NCBI GenBank assembly: GCA_036498565.1
Contig: DASYFG010000004.1
Location: forward strand, 682,001-746,000
Length of the DNA: 64,000 nt
Direction: 5' to 3'
From: DASYFG01 sp036498565
GTDB taxonomy: Bacteria > Bacillota > Bacilli > Lactobacillales > Lactobacillaceae
Under the pieces are notes generated by a model that did no database searches, was not told the DNA's origin, and worked only from the letters and a program-made list of their open reading frames with translations. Of the stretch, positions 24,747-32,965 are shown in pieces; position 1 is the first letter of the stretch, and every line of letters starts with the position of its first letter. Position numbers and translations under genes: made by a program.

Positions 24747-24767
24747 AATCAAAACACTCCTTTTCTT

Positions 24768-26117
24768 TTAGTTTGTTCCCACAACAACGTCAGTGTTAGA
24801 CGTTGTGTCTTGGCTTGAATTCGCTTCACCATTTGGTGTCGTATCTTGATCATCTGGAATACCATCTCCGTCTGTGTCAATCACGCTGGTATCAGCTTCA
24901 CCGTTTGGTGTTGTGTCTTGATCATCTGGAATACCATCTCCATCTGTGTCAACAACCTCTGAACTTGATGATTTAGAAACCTTCGATGACGACTTATAAG
25001 CTTTGAACTGGGCTTTTTTAACTGATTTTTGAGCTTCTTGTTCTTGTTGATACTTTGCCATTTCTGATGAAAAAACCGTCAGACTTGTGAAAATAACAGC
25101 CAATATTAGAACGCCGGCAACTAACCAATTGATATAACCAAAGCGTTTTTGCTTTAATTTTTGTTTATTAGTGGTCAGCTGTTTTTGTAGTTGCTTACCA
25201 ACTTGTATTTTTTGCTTTTCTTGCTCAATTTTTTCAAGGCGACTACCCGCTACTGGCAAACTTTGTAATTTAGCTTCTGCCTTTGCTGCCATGTAAGACT
25301 CCAAAGAAAAACGTCGTTGCTCTTCTTTCATTTGCAGGTTGTAGAATTCGCGCTGCTCATCGGTTAACTGATTAAATGATGCTAGCCATTTTTCATATTT
25401 AGGGAGCACTTCGTCAACCGGTCCCATCATTCGAACTTCGCCAAAGTGCATCCAAATCACGCGATCCGCAATTTTACGTAGTTGACTCATTGAATGGCTC
25501 ACAAAGAAAATCGTTTTTCCTTGTGCTTTAAATTCTTTGATTTTGGCAAAGCTTTTATTGGCAAAGGTTGCATCCCCAACAGATAGCGCTTCGTCAATCA
25601 GCATGACATCAGGATTAGTATGTGCCATGATAGCGAATCCTAATTTTGATTTCATACCTGAAGAATAGCTCTTAACCGGTTGTTCAATAAACGCACCAAG
25701 TTCTGAAAAATCAATAATTGCCGGCATTAGCGCGTTGATTTCTCGATTTTTCAAACCGTTCATCAATAATTTAAGCCGAATGTTGTCCCGACCCGTTAAT
25801 TGATTTTTCAAACCAGATCCAATCGCAATGATAGATGAATCACCGTGAATTTCAAGCGTACCAGTGGTTGGTGGATATATTTCACTCACAATATTTGAAA
25901 GTGTTGATTTCCCAGAACCATTTAACCCGATAACCGCCACAGCTTCGCCATCGTACACGTCAAATGAAACACCACGTAACGCCCAAAAATCGGTTTTCCC
26001 TTTTCGGCGAAAACTGAGCAAATTTCTGATTTTTTGGGAACGCGTCGTTAATAATTCAAATTGCTTAGTAATATTACGTACACGAATTTTTACTTTTGGT
26101 TGTGTATCTTCAGTCAT
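24768..26117 (-). CDS. tagH: TagH-like ABC ATPase with external DxDGDG-repeat tail (first exporter)
   Basis: 449 residues from ATG 26117. ABC domain (residues 1-245): GLNGSGKSTLSNIVSEIYPP (Walker A), SYSSGMKSKLGFAIMAHTN (signature), DVMLIDEALSVGDATF (Walker B), VSHSMSQLRKIADRV. A charged coiled-coil-like linker follows, then one membrane helix (INWLVAGVLILAVIFTSLTVF, about 335-355). The external tail is Lys/Ser-rich and then carries two 24-residue repeats containing DTDGDGIPDDQDTTPNGEA. Known: TagH proteins of bacilli also have a membrane-crossing C-terminus with an external domain. The D-x-D-G-D-G-x-x-D pattern is that of calcium-binding loops (thrombospondin type 3/dockerin-like), which is unexpected here. 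With TagG it exports a wall polymer; calcium sensing is my inference. Confidence 0.88.
   Translation of the reverse strand: MTEDTQPKVKIRVRNITKQFELLTTRSQKIRNLLSFRRKGKTDFWALRGVSFDVYDGEAVAVIGLNGSGKSTLSNIVSEIYPPTTGTLEIHGDSSIIAIGSGLKNQLTGRDNIRLKLLMNGLKNREINALMPAIIDFSELGAFIEQPVKSYSSGMKSKLGFAIMAHTNPDVMLIDEALSVGDATFANKSFAKIKEFKAQGKTIFFVSHSMSQLRKIADRVIWMHFGEVRMMGPVDEVLPKYEKWLASFNQLTDEQREFYNLQMKEEQRRFSLESYMAAKAEAKLQSLPVAGSRLEKIEQEKQKIQVGKQLQKQLTTNKQKLKQKRFGYINWLVAGVLILAVIFTSLTVFSSEMAKYQQEQEAQKSVKKAQFKAYKSSSKVSKSSSSEVVDTDGDGIPDDQDTTPNGEADTSVIDTDGDGIPDDQDTTPNGEANSSQDTTSNTDVVVGTN
24824..24951 (-). repeat. Two tandem 72-bp-period repeats in the tagH 3' end
   Basis: Two copies (24824-24879 and 24896-24951) differing at only a few third-position-like bases. 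Each encodes DTDGDGIPDDQDTTPNGEA. Such near-identical in-frame repeats can expand or contract by slippage. Confidence 0.85.
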
Positions 26118-26174
26118 AATTATTCTCATCTAGCCAAACATTAACGTTGACCATACTCTTATTTTAATCTTAAA

Positions 26175-26236
26175 TATCTAAAACAGGACTCGAACCTGTC
26201 AAAAATTAATGAATCTCTGTGCCCCACATTTAGATA
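26175..26236 (-). other. tRNA-like element lacking an anticodon arm
   Basis: Minus strand: acceptor-like stem TATCTAAA (26229-26236) with TTTAGATA (26175-26182), 8 bp. Directly stacked on it is a perfect T-arm ACAGG-TTCGAGT-CCTGT (26183-26199), whose loop fits the universal TTCRANY pattern. Between them are 29 nt with one small hairpin TGTG-GGG-CACA. Total 62 nt; no anticodon arm, no CCA, and T instead of G at position 1. So it is not a normal tRNA gene: either a decayed tRNA or a tRNA mimic. It lies between a 150-residue ORF and tagH. The T-arm start also gives TTGACA (26197-26202), which with GATATT (26173-26178) and an 18-nt spacer could be a promoter for tagH. Confidence 0.6.
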
Positions 26237-26269
26237 CTGATAAAGCTATTTTTTATCATCCACATACAT

Positions 26270-26722
26270 CTATTGCAAATCATTAACAATAGATGGAAAA
26301 TTTTCACTTGTATAAGCTTTCACCGCACCATCGTACAACCAAATATACTCTGTATCAATCAACGTGTATTGTCGGGTAAAAATTGGTCGAAAATCAGATG
26401 TTAAATACACATCATAATTACGTTGCCAAGTATCCAATTCATAATATCGCGAAAAACTCACGTGTGCGCCAGCTACAACATAAGTACGCTTGTAAGGTCG
26501 ATAATGCCCAGGTAAGAAGGTATCAACGTGGCGAACACTGCCATCAATTGTTTTGACACGCATAACGATATCTTCCTCTTTGAAGAACACAAGTTGATTG
26601 TCTTGCGTTTCGGATTGTTGTGCGCCTATGCGTTGTGACTCCACCTGAAGATAACTTTCTAAGTTATTGGCGCGTGGATTAATGGTTTCAATTATCCATT
26701 CAATTGTTTCACGTACATTCAT
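26270..26722 (-). CDS. Uncharacterised 150-residue protein of the glycosyltransferase operon
   Basis: 150 residues; ATG 26722 follows AGAGGATT and is 4 nt after the preceding stop. Mixed alpha/beta, acidic, no signal peptide or membrane helix. Aromatic-rich middle (HVDTFLPGHYRPYKRTYVVA, FSRYYELDTWQRNYDVYL). The second half has the feel of the beta-rich accessory regions of GtfB/TarM-type glycosyltransferases (EYIWLYDGAVKAY), but I do not recognise a family. It is the last gene of the pyruvyltransferase-GT4-DUF6270-406-aa run, so it probably assists that sugar-transfer module. Confidence 0.6.
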   Translation of the reverse strand: MNVRETIEWIIETINPRANNLESYLQVESQRIGAQQSETQDNQLVFFKEEDIVMRVKTIDGSVRHVDTFLPGHYRPYKRTYVVAGAHVSFSRYYELDTWQRNYDVYLTSDFRPIFTRQYTLIDTEYIWLYDGAVKAYTSENFPSIVNDLQ

Positions 26723-26726
26723 TTCA

Positions 26727-27947
26727 TTAATCCTCTTGCAAAAGCGTCATCCAACTTGAAACACGAATGACTTGTTGATAACGTTGTGCAAATTCCTTCA
26801 AATTATCTTGCGCATCAAGAATCGCGACACTTAATCCGGCGGCTGTGGCGGCCAACAACTCATTAGGCAATATATAACCATCTTGCAACACAAGATTAAT
26901 CGAAGCCCGAGCGATTTGTGCGATTTGTAGTGGCTCCTCGACAATTTGAATCAAGTTATCAAGCTGCAATTCACCCATTTTATCTAACAATACTGATTTA
27001 ACTTGATCATCTTGTGGCGCGATATACAAGGTTGCATTTATACCATCATCGATTCCCGCGCTAAAGTCATCAATAACTTCTTCTAAGTTATTTAACTGTT
27101 GGCCATTGACTTTGACTAGATATTGGAGCGGCTGTACCGTTTCAACATTAGCTTGAACAGTTAATTCGGGTACCACAACTTCGATTAAATCTTTCAAATA
27201 GGGAAATTCTGCTGAAATTTGTTGTTTTTGGACTTCGCTATTCACAATAATCTGATCGCGTTGTCCCAGAGGTGAATAAAAGAGCGCACGATTTTCTACA
27301 AAAACACCTGCTTCCAACGTATTCTTTTGAAAAACTGGTTTATCTAGATAAAAAATACGTTGTGCAACTGGTGTTTGTAATAAAGCCGTATCGTAATTAC
27401 GTAGACTATTAACAACGATATCGTCAACTGTTGTGTTAATCTGCAACGATTCTTGAATAAAATCATCCTCGTTATCAAACAACCGTGTTTCACCGTTAAC
27501 CTGCCAAATCAATTTCGTTAAATAATTATCTTCGAAGAATTTTTGCAAATAAATTTTCCCATCACTTGTATAAAAATCCTCTTGCGTTAACATTTGATTG
27601 ATGAAATGTTGTACACTAGCAACGTTTTCATATTGATCAACTAGAACGGCGGTTTCAACTTGTGCTGACCATGCTACTCTAATATCCACCCGAATGATTT
27701 TTTGGTGTTCATTAAAAACCACCGCTAATTTAGGTAGTCCTTGTAAATCATAAAACCATTGTTTGTCGCCTAAGAGAATCGGCTGCTCAATAAGTTGATT
27801 AAGATCTGGTACAATTTGACGAAGAATTTTTTGCCAATTATTCGTGGTGTTATTATCTTCACCATTATTGTTTACCAAAATTTGCGTCATGGTGTCTGGA
27901 AACAATTGTGGTCGATCTGTTAATATCTTAGCACGCGTATCCATCAT
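26727..27947 (-). CDS. Possible GtfB-like glycosyltransferase partner protein
   Basis: 406 residues from ATG-ATG behind AGGA. No clear nucleotide-sugar motif. The layout recalls GtfB-type co-glycosyltransferases, with segments VDQYENVASVQHF, FYTSDGKIYLQKFFEDNYL and VNGETRLFDNEDDFIQESL, similar in order to GtfB's 'D-x-Y-N, Y-x-x-x-G-K, I-x-x-x-x-G-x-x-x-x-F-x-s-x-x-x-F-I'. A degenerate GT-B-like C-terminal part ends ELLAATAAGLSVAILDAQDN. In serine-rich adhesin glycosylation GtfB is an inactive partner that stabilises GtfA. Here the GT4 partner would be the gene at 29.9-31.5 kb. The resemblance is by eye and tentative. Cytoplasmic. Confidence 0.5.
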   Translation of the reverse strand: MMDTRAKILTDRPQLFPDTMTQILVNNNGEDNNTTNNWQKILRQIVPDLNQLIEQPILLGDKQWFYDLQGLPKLAVVFNEHQKIIRVDIRVAWSAQVETAVLVDQYENVASVQHFINQMLTQEDFYTSDGKIYLQKFFEDNYLTKLIWQVNGETRLFDNEDDFIQESLQINTTVDDIVVNSLRNYDTALLQTPVAQRIFYLDKPVFQKNTLEAGVFVENRALFYSPLGQRDQIIVNSEVQKQQISAEFPYLKDLIEVVVPELTVQANVETVQPLQYLVKVNGQQLNNLEEVIDDFSAGIDDGINATLYIAPQDDQVKSVLLDKMGELQLDNLIQIVEEPLQIAQIARASINLVLQDGYILPNELLAATAAGLSVAILDAQDNLKEFAQRYQQVIRVSSWMTLLQED

Positions 27948-27980
27948 AAAATATTTTTTCCTAAATTATTTTTTCATCCA

Positions 27981-29948
27981 TTAGTCCACTAACCTATCTA
28001 CTCGCTCTTGTAGCATAATTGTTTTACCTAGTTCTGCGACATAGGCCTTGTACCAAGCTGGTTCGTAGTGATTTGTTGTTGGACCGTCTGGATGGTTATA
28101 TTGCCCACGTAAATTATAGCTATCCAAGTCAATGACATGAATATTTGGATAATGATCTACAATCCACTGTTCCATACGTTCGGCAAAGTAGTCGCCTCGA
28201 CGCCCTTCAGATTCAGCTTGCCCATAAAAAAGTTCATCGATTTTCACTTCTTTATGCTCACGATCCCAATAGCTATACGTACGATGCGCTTTTTGTAGAA
28301 TAATATGCGACTCGGGCATAATTGTGATTAAGCGTTCAAAAAAGGCTTGTGCTGCTTTTTCCCACATTGCCATGTAATTTTCAACATGAGTATGACTGAT
28401 GATTTGAACATCTTGTAAATCATAAAAAACGGATTTCAATTGCTGCTTATAGAAATAATAAGCCATGCTCAATTCACCATTTCCCCAATCAATCATTCCC
28501 ACATGTGAATCAGCATACAAATCAAATACAAAATATTCCGGTTGAGTTGCTTGTAACTGCGCAAAAAAATCTTTCTGCAAATCGGTCTCAATCCAATGAC
28601 GATGCTTTGGATTCAAGTTTAAGTTTTGCATCAATGTTAAACCACGTTGCGATGGTTTAGCCATAATTGAGGGTAATGATGTATGGAACTGCGTTTGAAC
28701 GACTTGGAAATAGGATTTATATTCAGGTGAAAAATACTCACTTGAAGCCAATCCTCGCCGTGAATAACAAGAACCCAATACCGCCAACTTAACTGGTGCA
28801 GACTTCTGCGGCGCCATATTGACAACTAACTGTAAGCGATTAGCGCGCTTTTGAATGCGCCACGTACCCTTGGCGAATTGACCACCTAGCTTGTCATACG
28901 CTTCCAATCGCTTCATCAAAATCGACATACTTTGTTGTGTTTCTTGATTTTGAATCAACAGATCAAAGCGCTTGCTTCGATCATTTGATGCTAATAATTC
29001 TGGCGTCACACTAATCATACCATTCTTAAAAGGTAACTGCTGAACGCCTTGACCAGCCAACGCATTTTGATATAAAGAACGGCCACTAGGTTGGGCAATA
29101 ATACGATCCGTCTCAGAAAATGTACCTTCTAACTGGATGTGCAGTTGATCTTCAACTTGATTGATTTTGGCAACAATTGGATAATGTGACTTTATCGGTT
29201 TTGTTGCAACAATCAACCGTTTTTCATTCACTAAAGTGGTATACCGCATGTTCTCATGCGCTTGATTTTTACGCTTGTCAGAACGCAAGGGCACCAATAC
29301 ACCATTTGCTTGAACTAGAATTTCAATGTAATTAGTTTCACGATAAACAATTGTTTTGTCAAAAACTGACTGTAAATGCACTACCAAATGCGTTGGTGTT
29401 TCACGTTGAACCGCTAATGTGAGTGGCTTATCATACGCAGCTTGAGAATCACGATCTAATAGGACACGCGCAACAACTTGCCAATCTTTAGACCAGTTAG
29501 CAGGCTTACGAATCACAACCATTGTTTGATTCTCAAAGCGAGAAAACTGCCCAAGGGCCACTTCATCTGGTAAAACCGTTATTTTCCATGCTCCGCGCTT
29601 AGAATAATGCTGCAAACCACCATTTTCTCGTTGTCCAACTAATTTAATTCCTGCACTAATACCTGAAAGAGAATCAGACGCTGTTTCTTCAGGAACGGTC
29701 ACCAATTCGCGCCGATTGTGCCGAACGCCAATTAGATTATACTCACGATACATTTCAAAAAATTCAGGTTGAGCATTCACGGAAAAAACAAAACCATTTT
29801 TCGTAGTATCATAGTTACCAACTAGTTGTAACGGTAAATGATCCAGTTCATCCTTGTACAATACTTCACGCAAAATCAATTGATCATATACTGCAGATTC
29901 GATTTTAATCACAAGTTGATCTGCATCATAGTTCATTGAAAAGACCAT
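27981..29948 (-). CDS. DUF6270/SGNH-like protein with N-terminal accessory domains
   Basis: 655 residues from ATG 29948, which follows AGGAG by 7 nt; the AGGAG is inside the last codons of the GT4 gene. The first approximately 390 residues form repeated beta-rich modules (LQSVFDKTIVYRETNYIEIL, IQLEGTFSETDRII), similar in style to the N-terminal domains of the TagF-like proteins here. The C-terminal part starts VKLAVLGSCYSRRGLASSEY, the GSC-x-S-R signature I associate with DUF6270. It contains DLYADSHVGMIDWGNG, and ends with VIDLDSYNLRGQYNHPDGPT and a His-containing stretch. DUF6270 proteins occur in wall-polysaccharide loci; an esterase/acyltransferase-type activity is likely but unproven. 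No signal peptide, so it probably acts on the polymer in the cytoplasm. Confidence 0.68.
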   Translation of the reverse strand: MVFSMNYDADQLVIKIESAVYDQLILREVLYKDELDHLPLQLVGNYDTTKNGFVFSVNAQPEFFEMYREYNLIGVRHNRRELVTVPEETASDSLSGISAGIKLVGQRENGGLQHYSKRGAWKITVLPDEVALGQFSRFENQTMVVIRKPANWSKDWQVVARVLLDRDSQAAYDKPLTLAVQRETPTHLVVHLQSVFDKTIVYRETNYIEILVQANGVLVPLRSDKRKNQAHENMRYTTLVNEKRLIVATKPIKSHYPIVAKINQVEDQLHIQLEGTFSETDRIIAQPSGRSLYQNALAGQGVQQLPFKNGMISVTPELLASNDRSKRFDLLIQNQETQQSMSILMKRLEAYDKLGGQFAKGTWRIQKRANRLQLVVNMAPQKSAPVKLAVLGSCYSRRGLASSEYFSPEYKSYFQVVQTQFHTSLPSIMAKPSQRGLTLMQNLNLNPKHRHWIETDLQKDFFAQLQATQPEYFVFDLYADSHVGMIDWGNGELSMAYYFYKQQLKSVFYDLQDVQIISHTHVENYMAMWEKAAQAFFERLITIMPESHIILQKAHRTYSYWDREHKEVKIDELFYGQAESEGRRGDYFAERMEQWIVDHYPNIHVIDLDSYNLRGQYNHPDGPTTNHYEPAWYKAYVAELGKTIMLQERVDRLVD

Positions 29949-29950
29949 AT

Positions 29951-31453
29951 TTATTCTCCTAGTTGTAGCAACTTTTGCCATCGTTCATAGAATTTTTCAA
30001 CTGAGAAATACTGACTACGAGCAAAAACTTCTTGACGTACTTTCGGTGCCAAATGTTCTTGTTCCATTTCATTCGCCAAAGCTTCTGGCGTGCGTTCTTT
30101 AGCAATTCTACCTGATGTACGATCCAAAATTGTTGCTGGACCAAAATTAACAGGATAGCTAATAACTGGTGTCCCGTTGGCAATACTTTCAATAATAGCT
30201 AACGGAAAGCCTTCATAAAAACTTGTATTCAAAGTAAAGTCAACCGCTTGATAAGCTTGGTCCACATTATCCGTAAATCCATGAAAAACAACTGCTTCGT
30301 CTAGTTTCAATTGAGACACTTGCGCTTGAAGCGCTTGTTCCAAGTCACCTTTTCCATAAATTTCCAATTGATACTCGGGATGACGTTGATGGAAAATTGC
30401 AAAAGCAGCAATTGCATCTTTTAGATTTTTTTGTTCTGCCAAGCGTCCAATGATGCCAACTTTGTATGTTTTATTATTGTTTAAACGCACATTGCCTTTA
30501 TCAAAGGCAGCATGTCCAATTACCTGAATATGTTGATCCAACACTGGCAATTCCGTGACAATACTTGCTTTTTGATCGTCGGTTAAAGCGACAATTTGTT
30601 CGTTTGGCTTCAAATCAGAGCGCAAAATACCTGAAAATGAACCCTTGATTCCGGAATGAATGTTTAGCGGATCATTCAAATGCGGATTATGTATCACAAA
30701 AATTTTTAGAATATCCTTATTTATCAATCGCACCGGATAGTCCAACCCCCGAGCGTCGTTGATAATAATCGTACGTTCTGTCACTTTCTTATTCAACGCT
30801 TGGGCAATAAACCGTTTGAAGGTCACCAATTCTTGCGCTACGCCATTTTCATCAATATGCTGATAAAGTTTTTTATCATCTTCCAAAACTAATCGTGCAA
30901 ATGGCCGCAAATCTTGTGTCACATATTCTTGATAGTGGAGCTGCCAAGTACCCGGCAAATAATAACGAACACGTTTGACATTACCCATATCATTTAAAAT
31001 CGCACGTTTAAATGGTCGACTTTGACTGACACCTTGAAAACTATCAATCGATTTAAGTTTTTGATGCGTTTCGTCTACATATCGGAGCGAAAAGACTTTC
31101 TCGCCTTGTTTCAAAAATTGAACAGATGTGCCCTTTACTTGACGCTCATAGTCGGTTTCATCTCCAAACTCCATCATCAAGTAGTCCTGATAATTATTTG
31201 TTACCTGTCCATCGAATTTACCTAATTCTTCAAAGAGATTGCCAATTGTAACATCAGCTAGAACATGACCTTTTTCATGGTATAAATCAAAAATTGTCTG
31301 ATAATTGTCATTTTGATTAGTTGAATATACCGTCACACGATAGTCATGATCCGCTAGAATACGCGCACGTTGCAACAAAGATTTTGTGCGTCCGCCGAAT
31401 TTTTGCTGAAAGGTTGTCGTTAAAATCAAAATTTGTTTATCAGATGTCATCAT
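29951..31453 (-). CDS. GT4 glycosyltransferase, TarM/TagE/GtfA-like
   Basis: 500 residues from ATG 31453, adjacent to the preceding stop. GT-B fold: N-terminal FQQKFGGRTKSLLQRARILA, then an inserted beta domain (FLKQGEKVFSLRYVDE, HYQEYVTQDLRPFARLVL) as in poly(glycerol/ribitol-phosphate) glucosyltransferases TagE/TarM. The C-terminal nucleotide-binding half has VGIIGRLAEQKNLKDAIAAF, LEIYGKGDLEQAL, FHGFTDNVDQAYQ and SFYEGFPLAIIESIANGTPV (the E-x7-E motif). It probably adds hexose or HexNAc residues to the teichoic-acid backbone. The neighbours make a decorated polymer plausible. Confidence 0.82.
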   Translation of the reverse strand: MMTSDKQILILTTTFQQKFGGRTKSLLQRARILADHDYRVTVYSTNQNDNYQTIFDLYHEKGHVLADVTIGNLFEELGKFDGQVTNNYQDYLMMEFGDETDYERQVKGTSVQFLKQGEKVFSLRYVDETHQKLKSIDSFQGVSQSRPFKRAILNDMGNVKRVRYYLPGTWQLHYQEYVTQDLRPFARLVLEDDKKLYQHIDENGVAQELVTFKRFIAQALNKKVTERTIIINDARGLDYPVRLINKDILKIFVIHNPHLNDPLNIHSGIKGSFSGILRSDLKPNEQIVALTDDQKASIVTELPVLDQHIQVIGHAAFDKGNVRLNNNKTYKVGIIGRLAEQKNLKDAIAAFAIFHQRHPEYQLEIYGKGDLEQALQAQVSQLKLDEAVVFHGFTDNVDQAYQAVDFTLNTSFYEGFPLAIIESIANGTPVISYPVNFGPATILDRTSGRIAKERTPEALANEMEQEHLAPKVRQEVFARSQYFSVEKFYERWQKLLQLGE

Positions 31454-32887
31454 TTATTTTCCAGTAATTAATTGTGCAATTTTCTTTTCAACGATAGCTA
31501 GACGCGTCGACACATCTTGCGACTCCGTATTCACTTCCGCTTTGGGAGCTGCTTCTAATTGTTTCTTTAACTTCCGTAATTCTTTTACTTCCGTCGTCAA
31601 ACGATCCATACGTTCTTTTTGCGCAATAACCTTTGCTTGTGAAATTTCATAACCATCATTAACACGTTGCAAAATTTCTTTTGGGTCCTTTAAGGCCGTC
31701 ATAGGTGTAACCGCATCCATTAGTTGAACTTTTGCTAATTGACGATCAAATTCTAACTCGACATGTTGATCATTCAAGCGATATTGATGATCAATTCCAT
31801 TGTCATCAAGGAAGCGTACATAATTATCAAAGTTTTCCTTGTGATAACGTTCTGGCTCATGGAAATCAACGTTCTCAACCAGTTTTTCCAGTGACATTTC
31901 TGGATCAACCTTGCTTGCTTCAATACGTGGCAAGTGGTGGAATTCGGCTAATTCTTTCAAACGTGAACCATACATCATTGTCAATGTTGGTGTTCCTGCG
32001 TGCGTTGGTAAGACGTTTCCATGAATACGTGTTCCAATTGACAAGTCAATGTCTTCCATGTATTCAATCCACTTTGGCGCATTCAAGAAGAACTTAATGT
32101 TACCGTTTTGGTACACAGTATCTGTTAACTTATTAGGGAAATTATCTACTTTATCACGAACCGTATTCGCCGTCACATCCATCATACCTGAATAAATCTT
32201 GGCAAATTCACCCATGTCTTGAGGAACATAAACTGCATCAGAGAATTGCTCTGGCAATTTATTCAAGAATTTCAATGCAGCTTGAGGCGCCTTAGGTGTC
32301 ATGTTGAAGGCAATCTTCATGTCGTCACTGTAATTGAAATCGCGAATTTTCAAATCAGATCCTAAGTTATAGAGCGTTGGATCACCAATTACTTGATAGT
32401 GTTCGCCTTCTTTATAACCGAGCGCCTTAAGGTATTGGCCTGTAATTTCACCACGTAGACCAAGGCGTGAAGATCGTTCCAATACGGCGTCCACAAAATC
32501 ACGCGTGACCTTATCAAATGGCCGCGTACCAGAAAAATCAGGATTCGCACTAAATGCACCACCAATTCCAACAACAACGACTGGAATCTTTAATTGCTTG
32601 ATGAACTTCGTAATACGCTTCATTTCATTAGCAAAGTGACCACCAAAATCATTAGCCATTGGTAGGATGTACATACTGTAATTTTCGTTAACAAAATCTG
32701 GGTCTGGCAATTTGTTACCGTACCAATCTGACACGACATTAACGTCAGCAGTCGTTAAGTTACGGAACAATCCAAATGGAAAGGCGACGTTTCCACTGTT
32801 ATTGTGGTAAGCGTTTAACTTCCAAGCATCCTTTGGTGAAATTGCTTCCAATGGTGATGGTACTGCGCGAATTAAAATATCTTTCAT
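31454..32887 (-). CDS. Polysaccharide pyruvyl transferase family protein
   Basis: 477 residues; AAGGAAA precedes ATG 32887. PS_pyruv_trans domain (residues about 10-370) with VVVVGIGGAFSANPDF, VIGDPTLYNLGSDL and the diagnostic IGTRIHGNVLPTHAGTPTLT near residue 280. A C-terminal coiled coil of about 90 residues follows (IAQKERMDRLTTEVKELRKL). Known: CsaB-type enzymes transfer pyruvate from phosphoenolpyruvate to a sugar, forming a ketal, which adds negative charge and can anchor S-layer proteins. It leads the GT4/DUF6270 operon. The coiled coil may mediate oligomerisation or contact with partner enzymes. Confidence 0.82.
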   Translation of the reverse strand: MKDILIRAVPSPLEAISPKDAWKLNAYHNNSGNVAFPFGLFRNLTTADVNVVSDWYGNKLPDPDFVNENYSMYILPMANDFGGHFANEMKRITKFIKQLKIPVVVVGIGGAFSANPDFSGTRPFDKVTRDFVDAVLERSSRLGLRGEITGQYLKALGYKEGEHYQVIGDPTLYNLGSDLKIRDFNYSDDMKIAFNMTPKAPQAALKFLNKLPEQFSDAVYVPQDMGEFAKIYSGMMDVTANTVRDKVDNFPNKLTDTVYQNGNIKFFLNAPKWIEYMEDIDLSIGTRIHGNVLPTHAGTPTLTMMYGSRLKELAEFHHLPRIEASKVDPEMSLEKLVENVDFHEPERYHKENFDNYVRFLDDNGIDHQYRLNDQHVELEFDRQLAKVQLMDAVTPMTALKDPKEILQRVNDGYEISQAKVIAQKERMDRLTTEVKELRKLKKQLEAAPKAEVNTESQDVSTRLAIVEKKIAQLITGK

Positions 32888-32965
32888 TATATAATTTCCT
32901 TATTGTTCAAAATTAGATGAATACAACACTTTTAAAATACATTCAAATGTTATTTTAACCATGCT

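Noticed and set aside
24824..24951. CRISPR-like or intergenic repeat
   Set aside because: Only two copies, in frame inside tagH, encoding a protein repeat. No CRISPR array or cas gene is seen anywhere in the window.
26175..26236. Annotation as a functional tRNA gene
   Set aside because: Only 62 nt, no anticodon arm, no G at position 1 and no CCA. Kept as a tRNA-like element instead.
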